From: Epilithonimonas sp042695135
Lineage (GTDB): Bacteria; Bacteroidota; Bacteroidia; Flavobacteriales; Weeksellaceae
Reading direction: 5' to 3'
Length of the DNA stretch: 64,000 nucleotides
Assembly (NCBI RefSeq): GCF_042695135.1
Contig: NZ_CP170547.1
Coordinates: forward strand, 372,001 to 436,000
Both the position numbers and the translations under genes were made by a program. A model generated the notes under the pieces. It was not told the DNA's origin, searched no databases, and saw only the letters and a program-made list of their open reading frames with translations. Below are positions 15,687 through 23,979 of this stretch, in pieces (positions within the stretch are counted from its first letter, which is position 1; each line of letters starts with the position of its first letter).

Positions 15687-17090
15687 ATGCCAGTTAGAGA
15701 TTACATTTATTACGATTATACAATCAGCCTTTGCCCAGAATGTCTTAAAAGAGTGGGAGCCAAAATCATTATCGAAAATGATGCGGTTTTTATGACCAAA
15801 AGATGTCCGGATCACGGTTTTTTTAAAACTAAAATCGCAACGGATGTCCATTATTATAAAAATATCAGAAACTATAACAAAGCTTCAGAAACGCCGGTTC
15901 ATTTCGGGACAGATGTAGAATTTGGTTGTCCTTACGACTGCGGACTTTGCGTAGATCACGAGCAGCACAGCTGTCTTTCCATTGTGGAAGTTACAGATCG
16001 CTGCAATCTGACTTGTCCAACTTGTTATGCGATGTCCTCGCCACATTATGGCAGCCACAGGACTTTGGAAGAGATTGAAGCAATGTTTGATACAATTGTG
16101 CGTAACGAAGGCGAACCAGACGTTGTCCAGATCAGTGGAGGAGAGCCAACCATTCATCCTGAGTTTTTCAAGATTATGGAAATTGCGAAGACAAAACCGA
16201 TCAAACATCTGATGCTGAATACCAACGGAATCCGAATCGCCAATGATCCGGGTTTTGCTGAGAAACTCGCAACTTACGCTCCCGAATTTGAGATTTATCT
16301 CCAGTTCGATTCCTTCAAACCGGAAGTTTTGGAAGATTTCCGCGGTAAGGATCTGACGAACGTAAGGATGAAGGCCCTGGAAAAACTTAATGAACTCAAT
16401 CTTTCCACAACGCTTGTTATTGTTCTTCAAAAGGGTAAAAATATTGATGAAATAGGAAAAATCATAGAGTTTGCTTTGAAGCAGAAATGTGTCCGTGGAA
16501 TTACTTTTCAACCAGTTGAGATTGCAGGTAGAAATAGAGATGATTCTGCGCACGAAAAGATCACATTGACGGAAGTTCGTCAGGAGATTCTGAATCAGTT
16601 TCCGATTTTGAATGGCGACGACATCATCCCGGTTCCGTGCAATCCCGACTCTTTGGCTATGGGCTACATTTTGAAATTAGAAAATGAAATCATCCCATTA
16701 ACCAGATACATCAATCCGGCAGATCTTCTCAACAACGAGACCAAAAACACCATCGTTTACGAACAGGATACAGGTTTGCAGATGCAGCTTTTGGACATCT
16801 TCAGCACGGGAATTTCTGTAGATAAAGTTCAACCGAAAGTAAATCAATTATTGTGCTGTCTGCCAGAGGTTTCTGCACCCAATTTGGACTATGACAACCT
16901 GTTCAGAATCATCATTATGAACTTTATGGACGCTCACGATTTTGATGTCCGCGCCGTAAAAAAATCATGCGTTCACATAGTCAATAAAGATTTGAAAATG
17001 ATTCCTTTCGAGACAATGAATTTGTTTTACAGAGACAGCAAAGTTCAGTATTTGGAAGAACTTAAAAAGGAAGGGAAGGTCTTGTTTTAA
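15687..17090 (+). CDS. Radical SAM protein related to tetraether-synthase-like enzymes
   Basis: 467 residues. The radical SAM cluster motif CxxxCxxC is C106-C110-C113 (RCNLTCPTCYAM), followed by SGGEPTIHP. N-terminal to it are extra metal sites: C16-P-E-C19 and C40-P-D-H43-G, then C81-x3-C85-x2-C88-x7-C96 with His91 and His94. Further Cys occur near the C-terminus (PCNPDS, LLCCLPE, SCVHI). This CPxC/CPxHG plus CGLCxxHxxHxC plus CNLxCPxCY order is what I know from the group containing archaeal tetraether synthase (Tes) and bacterial relatives proposed to couple lipid chains. The substrate is unproven. The neighbours are an Lgt-like membrane protein and a nucleosidase that could clear 5'-deoxyadenosine. 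Confidence 0.85.
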   Translation: MPVRDYIYYDYTISLCPECLKRVGAKIIIENDAVFMTKRCPDHGFFKTKIATDVHYYKNIRNYNKASETPVHFGTDVEFGCPYDCGLCVDHEQHSCLSIVEVTDRCNLTCPTCYAMSSPHYGSHRTLEEIEAMFDTIVRNEGEPDVVQISGGEPTIHPEFFKIMEIAKTKPIKHLMLNTNGIRIANDPGFAEKLATYAPEFEIYLQFDSFKPEVLEDFRGKDLTNVRMKALEKLNELNLSTTLVIVLQKGKNIDEIGKIIEFALKQKCVRGITFQPVEIAGRNRDDSAHEKITLTEVRQEILNQFPILNGDDIIPVPCNPDSLAMGYILKLENEIIPLTRYINPADLLNNETKNTIVYEQDTGLQMQLLDIFSTGISVDKVQPKVNQLLCCLPEVSAPNLDYDNLFRIIIMNFMDAHDFDVRAVKKSCVHIVNKDLKMIPFETMNLFYRDSKVQYLEELKKEGKVLF

Positions 17091-17135
17091 AATATTGAAT
17101 TTAAAGTCTATACAAATACTTCACAAACAGAAATT

Positions 17136-17708
17136 ATGGAAATAAACGGGAAAATATATAACAATATTTTACTTGTTTTTGCTTTGGAATCAGAGGCAGG
17201 AAAAGAGTTTGAAAATTTCAATAAAGTTTTCGTAGGAATTGGAAAAGTTAAAGCGACTTACAATTTGACGAAAGCCATTCAGAAATCTAATCCTGATCTG
17301 ATTATCAATCTTGGAACTGCGGGAAGCACAACATTTGATAGAGGAAATATTATTAATTGCAGTCGTTTCATCCAGAGAGATATGGATGTAAGAGCTTTGG
17401 GTTTTCAGAAATTTGAAACGCCGTTTTCAGATGAACCAATTCTTCTCGAATATGGATTAAAAACAGAAAATCTTCCGAACGGAATCTGTGGTTCCGGAGA
17501 CCAATTTGAAATAGAACATATTAATCCAGAATATAATGTCATCGATATGGAAGCTTTTGCGCTTGCGAAAGTTGCTGAGTTGGAAGGAATCGATTTTCTG
17601 TGCTTGAAATATATTTCTGACGGTGCAGATGGAAATGCGGCCGATGACTGGACAATAGAAGTAAAAAAAGCTTCGATTGCATTGAGAAGAGAACTTGATA
17701 AACTTTAA
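17136..17708 (+). CDS. MTA/SAH-type nucleosidase (phosphorylase superfamily)
   Basis: 190 residues, shorter than the usual 230. Key residues of MTA/SAH nucleosidases are present: ALESEA near 16-21 (acidic pair), the NLGTAGST loop, VIDMEAFALAKVAE (the Met-Glu that binds ribose) and KYISDGAD with the catalytic Asp. The family cleaves methylthioadenosine, S-adenosylhomocysteine and 5'-deoxyadenosine, the last being a product of radical SAM enzymes. It lies 45 nt after the radical SAM gene and before a terminator, so I read it as the last gene of that cluster. Nucleoside specificity cannot be set from sequence alone. Confidence 0.85.
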   Translation: MEINGKIYNNILLVFALESEAGKEFENFNKVFVGIGKVKATYNLTKAIQKSNPDLIINLGTAGSTTFDRGNIINCSRFIQRDMDVRALGFQKFETPFSDEPILLEYGLKTENLPNGICGSGDQFEIEHINPEYNVIDMEAFALAKVAELEGIDFLCLKYISDGADGNAADDWTIEVKKASIALRRELDKL

Positions 17709-17710
17709 AT

Positions 17711-17742
17711 AAAAAAACCAGCCAAATTTTGGCTGGTTCTTT
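17711..17742 (+). terminator. Bidirectional terminator between the nucleosidase and guaC
   Basis: AACCAGCC (17716-17723) pairs with GGCTGGTT (17731-17738), extended by A/T pairs, with T-rich sequence on the + side and an A-run of seven on the other. It serves two convergent genes. Confidence 0.85.
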
Positions 17743-17759
17743 TATTCTAAATTAATTTC

Positions 17760-18800
17760 TTAACCACCAAAAACCTGATTCTCCTGCTCCTGAACGCGGA
17801 TAAAAGTTGTTCTCTTAGAGAGTTCTTTTAGTTTTGAAGCACCAACATAAGTACAAGTAGAACGCACACCTCCAAGAATATCTTTCACAGTTTCAGAAAC
17901 CGGGCCTTTATAAGGAACTTTCACTGTTTTACCTTCGGATGCTCGGTATTCTGCAACACCACCGGAATGTTTATCCATAGCAGTTTGAGAACTCATTCCG
18001 TAGAAAAGTCTGAAAGTTTTTCCATTTTCTGTAATCAGTTCGCCACCACTTTCGTCGTGTCCGGCAAACATTCCACCCAGCATCACAAAATCTGAACCGC
18101 CACCAAATGCTTTAGCCACATCACCAGGAACTTTACAACCACCATCACCGATGATTTGTCCGCCTAAACCGTGCGCCGCATCAGCACATTCGATGATTGC
18201 CGAAAGCTGAGGATAACCAACACCCGTTTTTATTCTAGTTGTACAAACTGAACCTGGACCGATTCCCACTTTGATGATGTCTGCACCTGCCAAAATCAGT
18301 TCTTCTACCATTTCGCCGGTTACAACGTTTCCTGCGATGATGATTTTATCCGGGAAATTTTCTCTTGCTTTTTTTACGAATTGAACAAAATGCTCGGAAT
18401 AGCCGTTTGCAACATCAATACAAAGAAATTGAATCTTCGGATTGGCGTCCAGAATGGTTTTTATTTTTTCTTCGTCGGCTTTTCCGGTTCCAGTGCTGAG
18501 CGCAATATATTGGTAGAATTCATCGGATCTTCCGTCTAAGAATTGATTCCATTCTTCTACTGAATAATGTTTGTGGATGGCCGTAATTATTTTTTCTTTG
18601 GACAGAGCTTCAGCCATTTCAAAAGTTCCGACGGTGTCCATATTGGCAGCAATCAAGGGAACGCCACTCCATTTTTTCTGGGTGTGCAGAAAAGTGAATT
18701 CTCTTTCTATCGTAACTTCTGACCGGGATTTGAGGGTGGAACGTTTCGGGCGAAACATCACATCTTTGAACCCCAACTTAATTTCGTTTTCTATTCGCAT
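17760..18800 (-). CDS. guaC: GMP reductase
   Basis: NADPH-dependent conversion of GMP to IMP and ammonia in purine salvage. The 346-residue length matches GuaC and there is no CBS domain, unlike IMP dehydrogenase. The N-terminal FKDVMFRPKRSTL stretch is GuaC-specific. The catalytic Cys lies in GIGPGSVCTTR, followed by IGDGGCKVPGDVAKAFGGG and YGMSSQ. A TAATTTTG box (18805-18812) ends 4 nt before the ATG, so the mRNA may be leaderless. Confidence 0.96.
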   Translation of the reverse strand: MRIENEIKLGFKDVMFRPKRSTLKSRSEVTIEREFTFLHTQKKWSGVPLIAANMDTVGTFEMAEALSKEKIITAIHKHYSVEEWNQFLDGRSDEFYQYIALSTGTGKADEEKIKTILDANPKIQFLCIDVANGYSEHFVQFVKKARENFPDKIIIAGNVVTGEMVEELILAGADIIKVGIGPGSVCTTRIKTGVGYPQLSAIIECADAAHGLGGQIIGDGGCKVPGDVAKAFGGGSDFVMLGGMFAGHDESGGELITENGKTFRLFYGMSSQTAMDKHSGGVAEYRASEGKTVKVPYKGPVSETVKDILGGVRSTCTYVGASKLKELSKRTTFIRVQEQENQVFGG

Positions 18801-18804
18801 ACCT

Positions 18805-18812
18805 CAAAATTA
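18805..18812 (-). promoter_or_regulatory. -7 box of guaC, leaderless arrangement
   Basis: TAATTTTG on the minus strand ends exactly 4 nt before the ATG, which places +1 at or next to the start codon. No clear -33 TTTG is seen. Confidence 0.45.
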
Positions 18813-19099
18813 ATATAAATTTTTTTGAAAAGCGTGATGTTTGGGGTTGAAAATTTGATTTGAAAACTAAAGTTTGTTTTTATGAAGAATCTGCAGCCCG
18901 GCTAATCTCAGAGTTTATATTTTTTTTATTTGAATCGATGAACCACTTCGTTAGGTTTGAACGGAAATCGTTTTTTGCGTGGACTCAAGTTCTATTTAAG
19001 CTGAAATCGTCTGCAAAAAGATTGACTTCGTCGAACCATTTCATTAGGTTTGGGAGCGGAAGACGAATAAAGCTGCCAAAATAATCAAATAAGAATTTC
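18813..19099. repeat. Intergenic region with an imperfect direct repeat
   Basis: The segment near 18940-18970 (GAACCACTTCGTTAGGTTTG then ACGGAAATCG) recurs degenerately near 19033-19065 (GAACCATTTCATTAGGTTTG then GCGGAAGACG). Between them AATCGTTTTTTGC can pair with GCAAAAAGATT. A 74-residue open frame at 18860-19084 spans this but has no protein-like features. It is probably a decayed repeat or an untranslated RNA. Confidence 0.45.
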
Positions 19100-19107
19100 T
19101 ATTTTTG
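19100..19107 (+). promoter_or_regulatory. -7 box of the glycosyltransferase gene, leaderless arrangement
   Basis: TATTTTTG ends 5 nt before the GTG start at 19113, the same geometry as guaC on the opposite side of the gap. Confidence 0.4.
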
Positions 19108-19112
19108 TTTCT

Positions 19113-20315
19113 GTGAAACATCTTGTCATTATTGGTCTCGTGATTCCTGAGCCGGCTTCTACTGCAGCTGGTCATCGGATGATGCAATTGATTCAGCTTT
19201 TCTCGGAAGCAGATTACAAAATCAGTTTTCTGACTGCATCCAATAATGTTGAATTTTCTGAAAAAATTGAGATTCAGAAGATTGAAATTAATAATGAAAG
19301 TTTTGATGAGAAGATTAGAAATCTCAATCCGGACGTTATTCTTTTTGACCGTTATGTGACGGAAGAACAATTTGGCTGGCGCGTTTCTGAGAACTGTCCA
19401 AATGCCGTGAAAATCATTGATACGGAAGATCTGCATTTTCTGAGAGAAGCCAGAAGAAAAGCGTTTGTTGAAAGTAGGATTGTTGAAAAGAAAGATTTTA
19501 TTAATGATACTTTTGTGCGTGAAATTGCTTCGATTTTGCGTTGTGATTTGTCCTTAATCATTTCGGAATTTGAATATAATTTATTAGTTAATGAGTTTAA
19601 AATCAATCCAAGTCTGCTGTTTTACATTCCTTTTTTGACTGAAAATTTTGATAAAAGTAAAACGCGTTTCGAAGACAGAAAACATTTTGTAAGTATCGGA
19701 AATTTCCTTCACGAACCGAATTGGCAAACGGTATTGAAATTGAAACAAATCTGGAAATCCATCAAAAGAAAACTTCCGGAAGCTGAACTTCATATTTATG
19801 GCGCTTACACGAGTCAAAAGGTTTTGGACCTTCACAACGACAAAGATGGTTTTCTTGTAAAAGGAAGGGCGGATTCTGTGGAAGATATTTATAATAAAGC
19901 TAAAGTTTTGCTAGCTCCAATTCCTTTTGGAGCAGGCTTAAAAGGGAAACTTTGGGAAAGTATGAAATTTGGGTTGCCAAACGTAACTTCCTCCATTGGA
20001 GCGGAAGGGATGCAGAAAGATCTGCCCTGGAATGGTTTTGTAGAAGATTCTGATGAGATTTTTGTTGAGAAAGCAGTTAAACTTTATCAGAATGAAAATC
20101 TTTGGAATGAAGCTCGTGAAAATGGTTATCAGATTTTGGAGTCTGTTTTCAATAAAAATTTATTTGCGGATTCTTTTATTAATAAAGTTTCGGAATTAAT
20201 GGAAAATCTGGAAAATCACAGCACTGAAAATTATTTGGGAAAAATCCTGCAGCACCATCAATTGAACTCGACAAAATATATGAGCCGCTGGATCGAGGAA
20301 AAAAATAAAAAGTAA
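19113..20315 (+). CDS. Glycosyltransferase (GT4-like, GT-B fold)
   Basis: 400 residues from a GTG start; no better ATG exists nearby. The N-terminal Rossmann domain begins LVIIGLVIPEPASTAAGHRMMQL. The C-terminal domain has LHIYGAY, the linker DSVEDIYNKAKVLLAPIPFGAGLKGKLWESMKFGLPNVTS and a donor-binding region typical of GT4 enzymes (GxGxKxKxxE-like). Donor and acceptor are unknown; it is probably cytosolic and involved in surface glycan synthesis. It is cotranscribed with the DUF3667 protein 18 nt downstream. Confidence 0.85.
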   Translation: MKHLVIIGLVIPEPASTAAGHRMMQLIQLFSEADYKISFLTASNNVEFSEKIEIQKIEINNESFDEKIRNLNPDVILFDRYVTEEQFGWRVSENCPNAVKIIDTEDLHFLREARRKAFVESRIVEKKDFINDTFVREIASILRCDLSLIISEFEYNLLVNEFKINPSLLFYIPFLTENFDKSKTRFEDRKHFVSIGNFLHEPNWQTVLKLKQIWKSIKRKLPEAELHIYGAYTSQKVLDLHNDKDGFLVKGRADSVEDIYNKAKVLLAPIPFGAGLKGKLWESMKFGLPNVTSSIGAEGMQKDLPWNGFVEDSDEIFVEKAVKLYQNENLWNEARENGYQILESVFNKNLFADSFINKVSELMENLENHSTENYLGKILQHHQLNSTKYMSRWIEEKNKK

Positions 20316-20332
20316 TACTAATATAAGAAATC

Positions 20333-21076
20333 ATGAAAACGTGTAAAAATTGTGGTCATCATTTTGAGGGAAAATTTTGTAATCATTGTGGACAGACTGC
20401 TGATACACATAGAATTGATTTTCACTATTTGAAACATGAGATTCCGCACAGTTTTTTCCATATTAACCCAGGACTTTTGTACACAAGTAAACAATTATTT
20501 ATCCGTCCGGGACATTCGATCAGAGAATATCTGGAAGGGAAAAGGATTAATCACAGCCAGCCGCTTTCCTTCATTCTGATATTGGCGGGATTTTATATTT
20601 TACTTTGTCATTGGTTCCATCTTAATCTTTTTACGCTGTCCGATGAGCAAGGATCCAAAATTGTGCTGAGCCACAATTCCATTGGTTTTGATGAGTATAT
20701 GCTGAAGAATTTTGGTTGGTTGACGCTTGCTACAATTCCTTTTTATACGGTTGGTACTTTTATCTGTTTTTACAACCAAGGTTATAATTTTGTAGAATAT
20801 TTGATTCTGAACACCTTCAAGGCAGGACAAAGGCTGATCCTCCAGATTATATTATTGCCGTTTATTTTCCTGATAAAACATTCTTTCAGCATCAATACAG
20901 TTGTTCTGATCGTTTATTTAATTGATATCGGACTCAATTTCTGGACGAATATTGAATTTTTTAATCATCTGAAGCCGATTAATGTTATCATCAGATCTAT
21001 CCTTAGTCATTGTATTTTTATCTTTTTATTGATTTCTGTCGTGGTTTTACTATTAGCCATTGGCGTGCTGAGTTGA
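20333..21076 (+). CDS. DUF3667 membrane protein with N-terminal zinc ribbon
   Basis: 247 residues. The N-terminus has a four-Cys zinc ribbon (C4, C7, C16, C19: CKNCGHHFEGKFCNHCGQ), the hallmark of DUF3667. A juxtamembrane segment (LLYTSKQLFIRPGHSIREYL) and four to five hydrophobic helices from about residue 82 to the end follow. Function is unknown. It follows the glycosyltransferase by 18 nt. Confidence 0.85.
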   Translation: MKTCKNCGHHFEGKFCNHCGQTADTHRIDFHYLKHEIPHSFFHINPGLLYTSKQLFIRPGHSIREYLEGKRINHSQPLSFILILAGFYILLCHWFHLNLFTLSDEQGSKIVLSHNSIGFDEYMLKNFGWLTLATIPFYTVGTFICFYNQGYNFVEYLILNTFKAGQRLILQIILLPFIFLIKHSFSINTVVLIVYLIDIGLNFWTNIEFFNHLKPINVIIRSILSHCIFIFLLISVVVLLLAIGVLS

Positions 21077-21103
21077 TCTATAAGATAATAAAAGCCTATA
21101 AAA

Positions 21104-21135
21104 ACAAAAAACCATCACAGAAATGTGATGGTTTT
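21104..21135 (-). terminator. Terminator of the tRNA-Asn gene
   Basis: CCATCAC (21112-21118) pairs with GTGATGG (21125-21131), extended by A/T pairs, and is followed on the minus strand by a T-rich run. It sits just beyond the tRNA 3' end. Confidence 0.8.
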
Positions 21136-21136
21136 G

Positions 21137-21210
21137 CTCCTCTTGCTGGGCTCGAACCAGCGACCCTCTGATTAACAGTCAGATGCTCTAACCAACTGAG
21201 CTAAAGAGGA
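21137..21210 (-). tRNA. tRNA-Asn (GTT)
   Basis: 74 nt on the minus strand. The acceptor stem TCCTCTT pairs with AAGAGGA, leaving G as discriminator. The D arm is AGCTCAGTTGGTTAGAGC. The anticodon stem-loop is TCTGA-CTGTTAA-TCAGA with anticodon GTT. The T arm is GCTGGTTCGAGCCCAGC. CCA is not fully encoded (GCA follows). It has its own terminator. Confidence 0.97.
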
Positions 21211-21286
21211 ATGTTTCTTTTTGCTTTAAGCGTGTGCAAATATAGAAACTTTTTTAAAAATCCCAAAACTTTTTTTGAAACTTTTT

Positions 21287-22780
21287 TTAATTTTTATGAG
21301 CCAAAGCTTCGGTGATTAGCTTAACTATATCATTTCCAAATATTAACACCATAAGCCCCAATAAGAAAATCACACCAACCATTTGTGCATTTTCCAATAT
21401 TTTTTGCGGAACAGGTTTTCTTGTGATGATTTCCCACAGTGTGAACACAACGTGACCGCCATCTAATCCCGGAATTGGTATCAAATTAAGGAAAGCCAAC
21501 CAAACCGAAAACATCGCTGTAAATGACCAGAAATCTACCCAATTGATCGATACATTCCCAGTTGCGTCTGTGTCAACAGGCATTTTATTAATAATTGCAA
21601 GCGGACCGCCCACTTTTTTATAACCTTTTACCTTTTTATTAAAAATTAACTTGAATTGCTTGATCTGATAAGTCAAACTCTCAATGGTAAGCGTAAAACC
21701 TCTTTTGATTGAACCAAACAAGTTATATTCATTATGAACAGTATATTTGTTGATTTCCTTGAATGTCAAAACGCCGATTGTGCCTTCTTTTGAAACAGGA
21801 ATTTTCAAATCTTCAACCTGATTGTTTCTTAAAACCGTGAAATCTGTAACTTTTCCGGCATTAGGAACAACCAATGGTTTTAATTCATCATAATACTGGA
21901 TTGGCTTTCCATTTATCGTAAGAACTTTGTCACCAACTTTTAAGCCTGCAACCAGCGTTGATTTCGTAACAATGGTATCGATAATTGGTGTTAATCTTGG
22001 TGTCAAAAAAGATCTTGGTTCGGGATCGTTGAAAGCAAGGGCTTTTCCATCATCATTTGTAGGAAACGTTACTTTTTTACCATTTCTTAGAACGGTGATC
22101 TCGTCACTCAATAATATGTCTAAAGCTAATTTTTTAAAGTCCTTCTGCGTTTTTCCATCTACGGTCAAAATTTTATCACCATCCTCAAACCCCATTTTTT
22201 TAGCCGCCTGCGTGTAATGCAAAGGCGTGGTGATTTTGTCCGCATCGAAGATGTTTTCGCCATTATTGCCCACCAAAGCGGAATAGATAATCCAGGCCAG
22301 GAAAAAATTGACGGTTACACCGCCAAGCATAATGATAAGGCGCTGCCAAGCCGGTTTGCTTCGAAATTCCCAAGGCTGTGCCGGTTTTTTCAACTGCTCG
22401 GTGTCCATACTTTCGTCCACCATTCCGGCGATTTTTACATAGCCGCCAAAAGGAAGCCAGCCGATTCCGTATTTTGTATTCTCGGGATATTTTCGCCAAT
22501 CACTGTCCGGGAGTTTGGTAATGTCAATAGGTACTTCTTTTTGCTCACCATCAACGGTAACTATCTCCGTATCCGGAAGGTTTTTTGAAATTAATTTGAA
22601 CTTCCATTTCCCATTGATTTTTTTCATTGAGAAAAGAGAAAAATAAGGGTCGAAGAAAAGGAAGAATTTTTCTGCTCTCGTTTTGAACCATTTGGCGGGA
22701 AGAAAATGTCCCAGTTCGTGAAGAAGTACAAGAATAGAAATGCTCAGAATAAACTGAAATATTTTTAATGCTAATTCCAT
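21287..22780 (-). CDS. rseP: Site-2 protease RseP-like zinc metalloprotease
   Basis: 497 residues, inner membrane, M50 family, performing intramembrane proteolysis of anti-sigma factors and signal-peptide remnants. The metal motif HELGH is at residues 21-25 in the first helix. Another helix lies near 155, two PDZ-like regions at about 195-330 (DKILTVDG, DKVLTING), and the third ligand motif NLIPIPGLDGGH near 432-443. The final hydrophobic helix is near the C-terminus. Bacteroidota RseP is longer than the E. coli protein through an insertion between the first helix and the GYVKIAGM segment, as seen here. It has a promoter candidate at 22807-22838. Confidence 0.94.
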   Translation of the reverse strand: MELALKIFQFILSISILVLLHELGHFLPAKWFKTRAEKFFLFFDPYFSLFSMKKINGKWKFKLISKNLPDTEIVTVDGEQKEVPIDITKLPDSDWRKYPENTKYGIGWLPFGGYVKIAGMVDESMDTEQLKKPAQPWEFRSKPAWQRLIIMLGGVTVNFFLAWIIYSALVGNNGENIFDADKITTPLHYTQAAKKMGFEDGDKILTVDGKTQKDFKKLALDILLSDEITVLRNGKKVTFPTNDDGKALAFNDPEPRSFLTPRLTPIIDTIVTKSTLVAGLKVGDKVLTINGKPIQYYDELKPLVVPNAGKVTDFTVLRNNQVEDLKIPVSKEGTIGVLTFKEINKYTVHNEYNLFGSIKRGFTLTIESLTYQIKQFKLIFNKKVKGYKKVGGPLAIINKMPVDTDATGNVSINWVDFWSFTAMFSVWLAFLNLIPIPGLDGGHVVFTLWEIITRKPVPQKILENAQMVGVIFLLGLMVLIFGNDIVKLITEALAHKN

Positions 22781-22806
22781 TAATATGTTTTAAAATTATA
22801 AGTTGT

Positions 22807-22838
22807 CAAAGGTAATCATTTAGTCAGAAACTATACCA
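22807..22838 (-). promoter_or_regulatory. Promoter candidate for rseP
   Basis: On the minus strand TTG (22836-22838), a 21-nt spacer and TACCTTTG (22807-22814) match the -33/-7 consensus. A start site near 22802 would leave a leader of about 20 nt. Confidence 0.5.
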
Positions 22839-22900
22839 ATGTAATTATTTTCCTAAGTTTTCAGGAAAAGTCTTATTTTTAGATAAAAAATTTAAAAAGT

Positions 22901-23806
22901 ATGTCAAATATTCAGATGATAATAGAAGAGCGCGCTGCCGACATTGGAAACTTCCTGGTTGGGAGATTGCTGCCGTTTTCACAAAAAAGAAGCGTTGGTC
23001 CGTTTGTTTTTATAGATCATATGGGTCCTGCAGCTCTCAAAGATTATGAGAATCTGGACGTTCCGCCTCATCCGCACATCGGGCTTTCTACACTTACTTT
23101 TTTATTTGAAGGAAGCATTATGCACAGAGATTCTATCGGGACAGAAATAGAAATCAAAGACGGCGCAGTTAACTGGATGACCGCCGGAAAAGCAGTTGCC
23201 CACTCAGAAAGAACACCGGAATATCTCAGAACAACCGATAAGCATCTCCACGGATTACAGATCTGGGTCGCTTTGCCAAAAGAGCTGGAAGATATGGAAC
23301 CGGAGTTCTGTCATATCAGCAAAGAAGATATCCCTGGCTGGAAAGACAATGAAGTCAAATATAAACTGATTGCAGGCGAAATCCTTGGTCGTAAATCACC
23401 CGTTCCTGTTTATTCGCCGCTTTATTTTCTGGAGGTTAAGAACTCATCTCCGGAAGATAAGGAAATCGTTCTCGGCGATTATCTTTTCGGAGAGTCTTCG
23501 CTTTATATTCTGGAGGGCAATATCGAAAGTGAAGGCAATCTTTACACTCCGAAACATATTTTGATTGCGAAAGATGCAAAGCTTTGTCATTTTGTTTTAA
23601 AACCAAATTCTACAGTTTATATTTTTGGAGGAGAGCCATTTCCGGAACCTCGGAATATCTATTGGAATTTTGTTTCCTCGGACAAAGAAAAAATAGAAGA
23701 AGCTAAAAGGAAATGGGCCAACCACGAGTTTCCAAAAGTCATCAATGATGATGGCTACGTTCCGCTTCCGCCTCAGGATAAAAATCTTAAATCCAAATAT
23801 CTTTAA
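22901..23806 (+). CDS. Pirin family bicupin protein
   Basis: 301 residues with two cupin barrels. The N-terminal pirin domain holds the metal site HPHIGLSTLTFLFEG (His pair near 58-60) and the later HSERTPE segment. The C-terminal domain starts about residue 170. Pirins bind iron or other metals; some have quercetin 2,3-dioxygenase activity and others are regulators. The physiological role here is unknown. It is a single gene with a strong terminator at 23856-23897. Confidence 0.93.
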   Translation: MSNIQMIIEERAADIGNFLVGRLLPFSQKRSVGPFVFIDHMGPAALKDYENLDVPPHPHIGLSTLTFLFEGSIMHRDSIGTEIEIKDGAVNWMTAGKAVAHSERTPEYLRTTDKHLHGLQIWVALPKELEDMEPEFCHISKEDIPGWKDNEVKYKLIAGEILGRKSPVPVYSPLYFLEVKNSSPEDKEIVLGDYLFGESSLYILEGNIESEGNLYTPKHILIAKDAKLCHFVLKPNSTVYIFGGEPFPEPRNIYWNFVSSDKEKIEEAKRKWANHEFPKVINDDGYVPLPPQDKNLKSKYL

Positions 23807-23855
23807 ATATCATCTGAAATTTTCGAATGTAATAGATGTAATATAAACTTCAACA

Positions 23856-23897
23856 AAAAGCCTCCATATGTTCTTACTAAAAGATATGGAGGCTTTT
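23856..23897 (+). terminator. Bidirectional terminator downstream of the pirin gene
   Basis: AAAAGCCTCCATAT (23856-23869) pairs perfectly with ATATGGAGGCTTTT (23884-23897). T-rich sequence follows on both strands. It lies between the convergent pirin gene and the 140-residue outer-membrane protein gene. Confidence 0.85.
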
Positions 23898-23979
23898 ATA
23901 AATAAGGGATGTATGTTTAAGAGAAGGCCGTATTAACCAGAATTTTGCGGGTATTATTTTTTAAAATTCCTGATAGTCT

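Noticed and set aside
15885..16553. 222-residue minus-strand frame inside the radical SAM gene
   Set aside because: It is the antisense of a gene with clear catalytic motifs; long antisense frames are expected here by chance.
18860..19084. 74-residue open frame in the guaC-glycosyltransferase gap
   Set aside because: It spans an imperfect DNA repeat, has no recognisable domain or start signal, and its composition is not protein-like.
22217..22588. 123-residue plus-strand frame inside rseP
   Set aside because: It lies wholly within a well-supported gene on the opposite strand and shows no family motif.
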